Origin: an uncultured Collinsella sp.
GTDB lineage: Bacteria > Actinomycetota > Coriobacteriia > Coriobacteriales > Coriobacteriaceae
Reading direction: 5' to 3'
Assembly (NCBI GenBank): GCA_900541785.1
Contig: UQKY01000054.1
Coordinates: forward strand, 1-12,543
DNA: 12,543 bases
Under the pieces are notes generated by a model. The model did not search any database, had not been told where the DNA came from, and saw only the letters and a program-made list of their open reading frames with translations. A program made the position numbers and the translations under genes. Positions 1-5,878 of this stretch are shown here, in pieces (within the stretch, counting starts at the first letter, position 1; each line of letters opens with the position of its first letter).

Positions 1-93
1 ATGCGGAGCCTCTTTGCATGTCCGAGGACGTTCCGGAGAGAAACCCCCATCCCGCCCCCGGATTCCCGGTGGGAGTTCTAGACCTTGTCGGCC

Positions 94-1731
94 TTAGTAC
101 ATACCGCCGCCCTGCTGACCAGCGGTGGCAGCAGCGATAGCGTCCTCAAGCTGAGTGTTCTTGGGCACATCGGAGACGGTGGCCTCGGTGATGAGGATCA
201 GGCTGGCGACAGAAGCAGCGTTCTGCAGGGTGACGCGGCTGACCTTGACGGGGTCGAGGACGCCCATCTCGATCATGTCGCCCCACTCGCCGTTGGCAGA
301 GTTGAGACCCTGGCCAGCAGGCAGCTCGGCAACCTTGTCGACCACGACAGCGCCCTCAAAGCCAGCGTTCTTGGCGATGGTAGCGACCGGAGCGGTCAGA
401 GCCTTCTTGACGATATCGACGCCAATCTTCTCCTCGGGGTCGTCGATCTCAACAGCGTCGAGCGCAGGAGCAGCGTCCATGAAGGCGACGCCGCCGCCAG
501 CGACAATGCCCTCCTCGACAGCAGCGCGGGTAGCCTGCAGGGCGTCCTCGACGCGATGCTTGATCTCCTTGAGCTCAGACTCGGTAGCAGCGCCGACCTT
601 GATGACGGCAACGCCACCGGAGAGCTTGGCCAGGCGCTCCTGGAGCTTCTCGCGATCGAAGTCAGAGGTGGTGTTCTCCATCTCACCCTTGATCTGAGCG
701 ATACGGGCGTCGATGGCCTCCTTGGAGCCAGCGCCGCCGACGACGACGGTGTTGTCCTTGGAGATGGTGACGGACTTAGCGGTACCGAGCATATCGGCGG
801 TGATGTCAGCGACCTTCACGCCCAGCTCGTCCAGGGCAGCCTGGCCACCGGTGAGGACGGCGATGTCCTCGAGGATGCGCTTGCGGCGATCGCCGTAGCC
901 CGGGGCCTTGACGGCGCAGACGTTGAGGGCGCCGCGGATCTTGTTGAGGACGAGGGTGGGCAGGGCCTCGCCGTCGATGTCCTCAGCGATGATGAGCAGG
1001 CCACGGCCAGCGCGCTGGACAGCCTCGAGAACAGGCATGATGTCCTGAACGCTGGAGATCTTCTGGTCGGTGATGAGGATGTACGGGTCCTTCATCACGG
1101 CCTCCATGCGGTCGTTGTCCGTGACGAAGTAAGCGGAGACATAGCCCTTGTCGAACTGCATGCCCTCGACAGTGTCGATGGTAATGTCGAACGTCTGGGA
1201 ATCCTCGACGGTGATGACGCCGTCCTTGCCCACGACCTCCATGGCCTCGGCGATCTTCTCGCCAACCTCGGGGTCACCAGCGGAGATGGTGCCGACGGAA
1301 GCGATCTGCTCCTTGGTCTCGACCGGCTTGGCCTGCTTTTTCATCTCGGCGACGGCGGCGTTGACGGCCTTGTCGATGCCGCGACGGATGGCCAGCGGGT
1401 TGGCGCCAGCGGCGACGTTGCGCAGACCGTCGTTGACGATAGCCTGAGCGAGCAGGGTTGCGGTGGTGGTGCCGTCACCCACGGTGTCGTTGGTCTTGGT
1501 GGCGACCTCCTTCACCAGCTGAGCGCCCATGTTCTCGATGTTGTCCTCGAGCTCGATCTCCTTAGCGACGGAAACGCCGTCGTTGGTGATGGTCGGGGCA
1601 CCGAACGTGCGCTGCAGCGCAACGTAGCGGCCCTTGGGGCCCATGGTGACGGTAACGGCGTCGGCCAGAGTGTTGACGCCCTTTGCGAGCTTGGCGCGGG
1701 CATCGGTGTTGAACGTAATGTTCTTTGCCAT
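94..1731 (-). CDS. groL: GroEL, 60-kDa chaperonin
   Basis: This 545-residue protein is the large chaperonin subunit: a cytoplasmic tetradecameric ATPase that folds proteins in a chamber capped by GroES. It opens with MAKNITFN and carries the nucleotide-binding signatures GPKG (31-34), ITNDG (48-52, D51 equivalent to E. coli D52) and GDGTTT (85-90, D86 equivalent to the catalytic D87). The length is normal for the family. The C-terminus is a short GGGMY tail rather than a long Gly-Met repeat. The ATG at 1731-1729 follows a GGAGG ribosome-binding site. It is the second gene of the groES-groL operon, 96 bp after groES, with a small imperfect hairpin in the gap (1763-1796). A full-length open frame on the opposite strand is a codon-bias shadow. 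No convincing Rho-independent terminator is visible in the 93 bp left downstream. Identity is near certain. Confidence 0.99.
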   Translation of the reverse strand: MAKNITFNTDARAKLAKGVNTLADAVTVTMGPKGRYVALQRTFGAPTITNDGVSVAKEIELEDNIENMGAQLVKEVATKTNDTVGDGTTTATLLAQAIVNDGLRNVAAGANPLAIRRGIDKAVNAAVAEMKKQAKPVETKEQIASVGTISAGDPEVGEKIAEAMEVVGKDGVITVEDSQTFDITIDTVEGMQFDKGYVSAYFVTDNDRMEAVMKDPYILITDQKISSVQDIMPVLEAVQRAGRGLLIIAEDIDGEALPTLVLNKIRGALNVCAVKAPGYGDRRKRILEDIAVLTGGQAALDELGVKVADITADMLGTAKSVTISKDNTVVVGGAGSKEAIDARIAQIKGEMENTTSDFDREKLQERLAKLSGGVAVIKVGAATESELKEIKHRVEDALQATRAAVEEGIVAGGGVAFMDAAPALDAVEIDDPEEKIGVDIVKKALTAPVATIAKNAGFEGAVVVDKVAELPAGQGLNSANGEWGDMIEMGVLDPVKVSRVTLQNAASVASLILITEATVSDVPKNTQLEDAIAAATAGQQGGGMY

Positions 1732-1827
1732 GGTAGGTAATCCTCCAAAAGAAATGTGACTCGCGTCGCCGTTTCCGAGTCTTATACGGCGGACGCGTTC
1801 AAAGACGAATCAGAGATTCCGACGAGA

Positions 1828-2121
1828 CTAGGCCTCGACGACGGCGTAGATGTCGTCGGCGCGCATCAGCAGATACTTCTCGCCGTCGACCTTGACCTCG
1901 TTGCCACCGAACTTACCGTAGATGACAACGTCGCCGACCTGAACGTCCATGGGGATGCGCTCGCCCTTGTCATTGACCTTACCGGCGCCAACGGCAACGA
2001 TGGTGCCGCGCTGCGGCTTCTCCTGAGCGTTGCTGGCGATGTACAGACCAGAAGCGGTCTTCTGCTCGGCCTCGTCGGGCTTGACCAGGACGCGATCTGC
2101 AAGCGGCTTCAAAGACGACAT
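1828..2121 (-). CDS. groES: GroES, 10-kDa co-chaperonin
   Basis: This is the 97-residue lid of the GroEL chamber; it forms a heptameric cap and controls release of folded substrate. The sequence starts MSSLKPLADRVLVKPDEAE, has the mobile loop around residues 18-34 (KTASGLYIAS region) and ends with the usual DDIYAVVEA-type strand. The length is typical of the family. The ATG at 2121-2119 is preceded by a strong AAGGAGG eight bases upstream, so the start is secure. It is the first gene of the operon with groL and is read from the minus strand. A CIRCE-like operator lies about 125-150 bp upstream, and a GC-rich hairpin sits just 5' of the ribosome-binding site. Both suggest stress-responsive expression through HrcA, which is not encoded in this window. 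Confidence 0.99.
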   Translation of the reverse strand: MSSLKPLADRVLVKPDEAEQKTASGLYIASNAQEKPQRGTIVAVGAGKVNDKGERIPMDVQVGDVVIYGKFGGNEVKVDGEKYLLMRADDIYAVVEA

Positions 2122-2142
2122 GCTTGTTTCCTCCTTTTTGGG

Positions 2143-2163
2143 CCGCGCGGTTGGGCCGCGCGG
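2143..2163 (-). promoter_or_regulatory. GC-rich hairpin in the groES 5' leader
   Basis: The palindromic octamer CCGCGCGG occurs twice, at 2143-2150 and 2156-2163, separated by five bases. In the groES transcript this gives an 8-bp all-GC stem with a 5-nt loop, ending just upstream of the AAGGAGG ribosome-binding site. It could stabilise the mRNA 5' end or tune translation initiation; that role is inferred. The repeat itself is seen directly. Confidence 0.6.
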
Positions 2164-2213
2164 GTTTCCCTACTTCGTTTGCGTACGCGTTGAATGGTAC
2201 CCACGAATGGCGG

Positions 2214-2219
2214 GTTATA
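2214..2219 (-). promoter_or_regulatory. Possible -10 hexamer for groES-groL
   Basis: On the minus strand this reads TATAAC, a good -10 match, between the CIRCE-like operator and groES. No well-spaced -35 hexamer is evident: a TTGACT lies only 8 bp upstream, which is too close. The assignment is therefore tentative, and the real start could use another hexamer nearer the operator. Confidence 0.3.
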
Positions 2220-2246
2220 CAACACGGAGTCAAAAAATCTTATTTT

Positions 2247-2273
2247 TTGGCACTTAGATTTTCTGAATGCCAG
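2247..2273 (-). promoter_or_regulatory. CIRCE-like operator (HrcA site) upstream of groES
   Basis: The plus strand reads TTGGCACTT, nine bases, then GAATGCCAG. The CIRCE consensus is TTAGCACTC, nine bases, GAGTGCTAA. The 9-9-9 layout is kept exactly. The left arm matches at 7 of 9 positions and the right at 6 of 9, with several changes mirrored between the arms so dyad symmetry is largely retained. CIRCE is the known binding site of the HrcA heat-shock repressor, and its position upstream of groES fits. This is a sequence call without the hrcA gene in view. Confidence 0.7.
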
Positions 2274-2329
2274 GGGATAACTTAGCGGTGGCTCCCGTGT
2301 GGCTCCGGAGGGGCGGGGCATAAGGTTTC

Positions 2330-2491
2330 CTGCTCGGGCAGTCCTGCTCGCACGAAGGCCACATTAAGTGGCCTTCGGCTCGTGCGGAACTTGTATCGAG
2401 CAAAGCCCCAAACCGCTCCCATAGCGGTTACGGGGGCGTTCGCTGCCTGGTAGGGCCACTTGGTTGTGGCCTTGATTTCGCTGCAAGCGGA
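2330..2491. other. Cluster of hairpins in the groES-folC divergent intergenic region
   Basis: The 447-bp gap between groES and folC holds no credible gene. Its folC side contains a run of perfect or near-perfect stem-loops. These are CTGC/GCAG (2330-2341); a 10-bp stem starting CGAAGGCCAC with loop ATTAA (2353-2377); a two-part stem with GCCCC/GGGGC outside and AACCGCT/AGCGGTT inside (2405-2437); GGCCAC/GTGGCC (2454-2471); and TTCGCT/AGCGGA (2477-2491). They could be the folded leader of the folC mRNA, a small RNA, or dispersed palindromic repeats. No known riboswitch consensus was recognised and no clear folC promoter was found. Confidence 0.5.
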
Positions 2492-2568
2492 TAGAAGCTG
2501 ATATTGTCAACGCGAGGGGCTCATTCTTTTTGGTGGGCCTCTTTTTCTGTTATGGGGGACTTTGGTTT

Positions 2569-3912
2569 ATGCCTAAGCGTTCTGGGTCGTATGTCGTTCC
2601 TTTTTCGTTTGACTTGCTTTCGTTTGGTGAGGCTGTTGGGCTGGCTGCTGATACGGGGCGGATTTCTGGGGATGCTGGGCCTCTGCTCGAGACGGTTGTC
2701 GATATGCTCGATGAGCTGGGACGTCCGGACGAGCATTTCGATTGCATTCAGGTTGCCGGTACCAATGGCAAGACTTCGACCACGCGTTTTTCGGCTGCCA
2801 TCCTTCGCTGTGAGGGGTTAAAGACCGCACTGTATACGTCTCCGCAGTTGGTGCGCTATCCCGAGCGCATGGAGGTCGATGGGCGCGTCGTGAGCGATGG
2901 GGCGTTTGCCCGTGGCGTTTCTGCTGCCGTCGAGGCGGGGCATCGCGTGAATGCTCGTCGTGTGGCGGCGGGGGAGCGCGCGTACACCATCACGCCGTTT
3001 GACCTGCTGACGGCTGCCGCGCTGGTGGTGTTTGCCGAGGCTGCAGTGGACGTTGCTGTGCTCGAGGTCGGCATGGGCGGCCGTTGGGACGCCACGAGTG
3101 CGACCGATCCCGTCGCCGTTGCCATTACGGGCATCGGCCTCGACCACACGCGCATCCTGGGTGACACGCTTGAGGCCATTGCGGGGGAGAAGGCTGCGGT
3201 CATCAAGCCCGGTCGTCTGGTTGTGCTGGGTGAGGGTACGCACGAGTCGAGCGTTCAGCGCGTGATGGATGCCCGTTGTCGCGAGTGCGGTGTGGTTCCG
3301 CTGGTGGTGAGCCACGCCACGACCAAGGTGCCGGCGCATGTGGGCGATACGGTGGAGTTTAGCTGCACCACGCCGCGTGCAATTTATACGTCGAGCATGG
3401 TCAAGCCCGCCTACCAGCCGCAGAATGCCGCGTGCGCGATTATGCTCTGCGAGGGCTATCTGGGCCGCGAGCTCGACCACGATGCGCTCGACGCTTCGCT
3501 TATGGGCTGCCCCACGCCGGGTCGCTTTGATGTGCTGGGGACCGATCCGCTCAAGCTGATCGACGCCTGCCATAACCCTCAGAGCTGCGAGAACTTTGTG
3601 AGCGCGCTGGACGAGATCGACTCGTGCGTGGAGAATCGCCCCACGCTGCTGTGCGCCGCGCTGGCCGACAAGGATGTGGCGGGCATCGTCGATGTGCTGA
3701 TCCCGGCCTTCCCGCGCGTGGTCGTAACCCAGACCGATTCCGATCGCGCCCTACCGGCAGAGGAGCTCGCCGCACTTGTGGACGCTGACAAGCTTGTTGG
3801 CGTGTACCCTAGCGTGTCCGAGGCCCTCGCGGCCTTCGATGCCGCAGATCAGCCTTTCGTAGCCGCCGGCACCATCACCCTAGCCGGCGAAGTTGCCGGT
3901 CTGCTGCGCTAA
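2569..3912 (+). CDS. folC: Folylpolyglutamate synthase / dihydrofolate synthase (Mur ligase family)
   Basis: FolC adds glutamate to folates, and in many bacteria also to dihydropteroate, using ATP in the cytoplasm. From the chosen ATG the protein has 447 residues, normal for the family. Visible motifs are the P-loop GTNGKTS (64-70), the SPQLVRYPER segment that follows it, EVGMGGRWDATS (166-177), LDHTRILG with the downstream EKAAVIKPG (about 191-215), PGRFDV (317-322) and DACHNP (332-337), all in the expected Mur-ligase order. The frame stays open back to a TTG at 2530, which would add 13 hydrophobic residues. I prefer the ATG at 2569 because it follows a GGGGGA site about nine bases upstream and avoids a leader the family lacks. 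The gene stands alone on the plus strand, divergent from groES. Whether it has both activities cannot be read from sequence. Confidence 0.95.
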   Translation: MPKRSGSYVVPFSFDLLSFGEAVGLAADTGRISGDAGPLLETVVDMLDELGRPDEHFDCIQVAGTNGKTSTTRFSAAILRCEGLKTALYTSPQLVRYPERMEVDGRVVSDGAFARGVSAAVEAGHRVNARRVAAGERAYTITPFDLLTAAALVVFAEAAVDVAVLEVGMGGRWDATSATDPVAVAITGIGLDHTRILGDTLEAIAGEKAAVIKPGRLVVLGEGTHESSVQRVMDARCRECGVVPLVVSHATTKVPAHVGDTVEFSCTTPRAIYTSSMVKPAYQPQNAACAIMLCEGYLGRELDHDALDASLMGCPTPGRFDVLGTDPLKLIDACHNPQSCENFVSALDEIDSCVENRPTLLCAALADKDVAGIVDVLIPAFPRVVVTQTDSDRALPAEELAALVDADKLVGVYPSVSEALAAFDAADQPFVAAGTITLAGEVAGLLR

Positions 3913-3923
3913 CCCCATTTGCC

Positions 3924-3938
3924 GGGTAGCTAATTTGG
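3924..3938 (+). repeat. Copy of a short dispersed motif, GGGTAGYYAATTTGG
   Basis: GGGTAGCTAATTTGG here matches 13 of 15 bases of the copy at 5372-5386. Related copies lie on the minus strand at 5531-5551 and 5859-5878. It sits between the folC stop and the first composite palindromic block. Confidence 0.5.
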
Positions 3939-3944
3939 CCCGCT

Positions 3945-4106
3945 CGCCACGAAATGGGCCTATCTACTACGTTTTAGCGGATACCCTCGACCACGCCGAA
4001 AAATGCAAAATTAAAAACGCAGGTAGATGGTTTGCCAGTTTTACGAAAACGCGGGTATGGTCGACCCATGCGGGTTAAACGTAGTAGATAGCCAGTTTTC
4101 GTGGCG
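3945..4106 (+). repeat. Long palindromic element, copy 1 (162 bp)
   Basis: Terminal inverted repeats of 30 bp (3945-3974 and 4077-4106) match at 26 of 30 positions; the left one begins CGCCACGAAA and ends CTACTACGTTT. Between them lies a core with AAATTAAAA (4008-4016), CGCAGGTAGA (4018-4027) and GGTATGG (4054-4060). The same three blocks occur at identical spacing in copy 2 (5552-5711). No open reading frame of note is inside. It could be a non-autonomous mobile element (MITE) or a structured RNA. The plus orientation is arbitrary and follows the core. Confidence 0.75.
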
Positions 4107-4146
4107 CATCTCTAGGCTTTCAAATTGGTCGACTTGGCCCCATGGC

Positions 4147-4213
4147 AGTTGCGGTGAAATAGTTCCTGGATTATGCCTCTATGGGCCAATCTGGGAACTA
4201 TTCCACCGCAACT
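4147..4213. repeat. Hairpin repeat AGTTGCGGTGRAATA, copy 1
   Basis: Arms of 23 bp (4147-4169 and 4191-4213) match at 20 of 23 positions, starting AGTTGCGGTGAAATAG. The loop contains a smaller GCC/GGC pairing. A closely similar hairpin is at 5754-5820. There is no U-run, so it is not a typical Rho-independent terminator. The hairpin and the long element just upstream fill most of the 325-bp gap between folC and the peptidase gene. Confidence 0.75.
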
Positions 4214-4237
4214 TATTGAGGGGCTATTGGGTAAGGG

Positions 4238-5326
4238 CTAGTCGAGGCGGACCGGATCGTGGGGGTAGGCGTTGAGAATCTCGACGCCGGACTCGGTAAC
4301 CAGGGCAAGGTCCTCGATGCGGACGCCGGTGTGGCCGGGGAGGTAGATGCCCGGCTCGATGGAGAACGTCATGCCCGGCTCTACGACCTGTTCGTTGACA
4401 AGGGAAACGTCGCCTGGCTCGTGGTCCTGCAGTCCGATCGAGTGGCCCAGGCGATGCGTGAAGTACTTGCCGTAGCCAGCGTCCTCAATCACGTCGCGCG
4501 CGGCACGGTCCAGGTCACACATGCGCACACCCGGTGCAATGAGCGCCTCGGCGGCCTCGTTGGCGCGGCGCACGATGTCGTAGATGCGTGCCGTCTCCTC
4601 GTCCGTCTCGCCCCAAAAGAATGTGCGTGTCATGTCCGAGCAGTAGTTGCGGTGGCGTCCGCCAATGTCGAACAGCACCACGTCGCCGCGCTTGAGCACG
4701 GTGTCGTCGGGCTCGTGATGCGGGTCTCCGGCGTTGGTGCCAAAGCTCACGATGGGCGGAAAGCTAAAGCCCTCGCAGTCGTGTTTGCGGTACAGGCCGA
4801 GCATCTGGTCGGCAATCTCGCGCTCCGTCACGCCCTCGTGAACGAGCTTGATGGCGTCGGCCATCACGGTGTCGTTGGCGGCCGAGGACACACGCATGAG
4901 CTCCTGCTCGGCTTCGTCCTTGTGGGTGCGTGCGGCGGTGACGGCAAAGTCGCCTAGGAAGAACTCGCTCGCGGCGTGACGATCCATAAGGGGCATCAAA
5001 AAGCCGGAGCGCATAACGGTGTCGATGCCGAGAGGCTTGGCAGGATTGACCTCGCGTGCGATGGCGTCGGCCACGACGTCGGTGTCGTTGTGGTAGGCGA
5101 CGCAGGCATTGTCATACTCGGGCAGCTGATGCAGCGCGTTGACCAAGATCACAGGCTCGCAATCGCGCGCGAGCAGCACACCGCAAAAACGCTCGAACAT
5201 ATCGGCATAAAAGCCGGTCAGGTAATAAATCGACCACGGGTCGTTTACGAGCAGCTGCGCGCCGGGGTGCTGAGCCTCGAGCGCATCGAGCACGCGCGCC
5301 ACACGCTGGTCATCGACATGTGCCAT
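4238..5326 (-). CDS. M24-family metallopeptidase, Xaa-Pro aminopeptidase/dipeptidase type
   Basis: This 362-residue cytoplasmic enzyme probably removes residues next to proline in peptides. Residues 1-135 look like the creatinase-type N-terminal domain, and the rest is the pita-bread M24 domain. The five metal ligands of the family are all present: D220 (VVLFDIGG), D231 (CSDMTRTF), H295 (RLGHSIG), E324 (SIEPGIY) and E338 (RIEDLALV). The length fits the Xaa-Pro dipeptidase/aminopeptidase group, but the sequence alone does not separate PepP from PepQ, so no symbol is given. The ATG at 5326-5324 has an AAAGGA site upstream. The gene is monocistronic and has palindrome-rich intergenic DNA on both sides. 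A promoter is suggested at 5354-5381. Confidence 0.93.
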   Translation of the reverse strand: MAHVDDQRVARVLDALEAQHPGAQLLVNDPWSIYYLTGFYADMFERFCGVLLARDCEPVILVNALHQLPEYDNACVAYHNDTDVVADAIAREVNPAKPLGIDTVMRSGFLMPLMDRHAASEFFLGDFAVTAARTHKDEAEQELMRVSSAANDTVMADAIKLVHEGVTEREIADQMLGLYRKHDCEGFSFPPIVSFGTNAGDPHHEPDDTVLKRGDVVLFDIGGRHRNYCSDMTRTFFWGETDEETARIYDIVRRANEAAEALIAPGVRMCDLDRAARDVIEDAGYGKYFTHRLGHSIGLQDHEPGDVSLVNEQVVEPGMTFSIEPGIYLPGHTGVRIEDLALVTESGVEILNAYPHDPVRLD

Positions 5327-5353
5327 GAAACATCCTTTCGCTAGGGTGCCACC

Positions 5354-5381
5354 ATGGTATCCCCAACGCTAGGGTAGTCAA
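5354..5381 (-). promoter_or_regulatory. Candidate promoter of the M24 peptidase gene
   Basis: On the minus strand TTGACT (5381-5376) is followed after 16 bases by TACCAT (5359-5354), a fair sigma-70-type pair, about 28 bp upstream of the start codon. The -35 hexamer lies inside a copy of the dispersed GTAGTCAATTTGGGA motif. The sequence CCCTAGCG occurs twice just downstream. Confidence 0.45.
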
Positions 5382-5393
5382 TTTGGGATGGGG
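5372..5393 (+). repeat. Copy of dispersed motif GTAGYYAATTHGGGAYGG
   Basis: The sequence GTAGTCAATTTGGGATGGGG here matches about 16 of 20 bases of the minus-strand copy at 5859-5878. It is also related to the minus-strand copy at 5531-5551 and the plus-strand copy at 3924. With 5531-5551 it forms an inverted pair around the perfect hairpin at 5420-5497. Confidence 0.5.
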
Positions 5394-5419
5394 CTATTTT
5401 AGCTGCGTCAAACATGCGG

Positions 5420-5497
5420 AATGATTTTTCTGGGACGGGGATTAAATAATCAATGGGTGCCGAATGATTATTTAATCCCCGTCCCAGAAAAATCATT
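5420..5497. repeat. Perfect 33-bp inverted repeat (strong hairpin)
   Basis: The arms at 5420-5452 and 5465-5497 are exact reverse complements over 33 bp, separated by a 12-nt loop. The left arm begins AATGATTTTTCTGGGACGGG and ends ATTAAATAATCA. Such a long perfect palindrome is rare by chance and must be either recent or maintained. It lies upstream of the peptidase gene and downstream of the DUF1667 operon. It may terminate or insulate the convergent-side transcript, or be a mobile palindrome; neither is shown. Confidence 0.85.
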
Positions 5498-5530
5498 TGA
5501 GTGAACGTTCGGGCAAAAGTAGTCATAAGA

Positions 5531-5551
5531 GGCCCGTCCCGAATTAGCTGG
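5531..5551 (-). repeat. Minus-strand copy of the GGGACGG dispersed motif
   Basis: On the minus strand this reads CCAGCTAATTCGGGACGGGC. The 31-bp stretch 5521-5551 matches 5848-5878 at 22 of 31 positions as a direct repeat, so the two copies bracket the second composite palindromic block. It abuts the left end of the long element at 5552. Confidence 0.5.
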
Positions 5552-5711
5552 TTTCAAAAGTATGGCGGATTACGGGGCTCGACCTGTAATACTTGACCAT
5601 GGGAGAAATCGCGAAATTAAAACCGCAGGTAGACGGCTTATCAAAAATCGAAAATTGCCGGTATGGATGGGGGTCTCCGAATCAGCCCCGTAATCCGGCA
5701 TAGTTTTGAAA
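5552..5711 (+). repeat. Long palindromic element, copy 2 (160 bp)
   Basis: Terminal inverted repeats of 28 bp (5552-5579 and 5684-5711) match at 26 of 28 positions, starting TTTCAAAAGTATGGCGG. The core carries AAATTAAAA (5614-5622), CGCAGGTAGA (5624-5633) and GGTATGG (5660-5666). Over 53 ungapped bases the core is identical to copy 1 (4008-4060) at 38 positions, yet the terminal arms do not resemble those of copy 1. Same length, same internal spacing and same orientation argue for a real family. Confidence 0.8.
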
Positions 5712-5753
5712 TGGCACTAAAGTAGGCACAAGCTAAATACCAATTCCAAGGAT

Positions 5754-5820
5754 AGTTGCGGTGGAATAATTCCTGGATGCCGGGGTTTTGGCGGAAATCA
5801 GGAACTATTTCACCGCAATT
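5754..5820. repeat. Hairpin repeat AGTTGCGGTGRAATA, copy 2
   Basis: Arms of 22 bp (5754-5775 and 5799-5820) match at 19 of 22 positions; the left begins AGTTGCGGTGGAATAATT. It follows the long element by 42 bp, as copy 1 follows its long element by 40 bp. There is no U-run. It lies downstream of the DUF1667 gene, so it may also end that operon's transcript. Confidence 0.75.
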
Positions 5821-5858
5821 GAGGAGGGGCGGGGTGGATGGCGGGGTAGCTAAAAGAG

Positions 5859-5878
5859 TTCCGTCCCTAATTGGCTAC
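5859..5878 (-). repeat. Minus-strand copy of the GGGACGG dispersed motif
   Basis: On the minus strand this reads GTAGCCAATTAGGGACGGAA, directly after the stop codon of the DUF1667 gene. GTAGC here can also pair with GCTAC across 5847-5878 to form a weak hairpin. It is related to the copies at 5372 and 5531. Confidence 0.45.

Noticed and set aside
1..93. Terminator downstream of groL
   Set aside because: Only short GC-rich complementarities without a T-run on the relevant strand are seen, and the window edge cuts the region.
85..1740. 551-codon open frame on the plus strand opposite groL
   Set aside because: It mirrors groL exactly, has low-complexity Asp/Leu/Gly/Val-rich composition and no domain resemblance; it arises from the GC-rich codon bias of groL.
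2530..2568. TTG start for folC adding 13 residues
   Set aside because: The ATG at 2569 has a suitable ribosome-binding site and gives the expected N-terminus; the extension is hydrophobic and atypical.
2281..2568. THF riboswitch, SRP RNA or tRNA in the folC upstream region
   Set aside because: The hairpins do not match the conserved sequences I know for these RNAs (no THF core, no GGAAGG SRP loop, no tRNA T-arm).
5341..5526. 61-codon minus-strand frame upstream of the peptidase
   Set aside because: It is mostly made of the perfect palindrome at 5420-5497 and has no recognisable ribosome-binding site or family.
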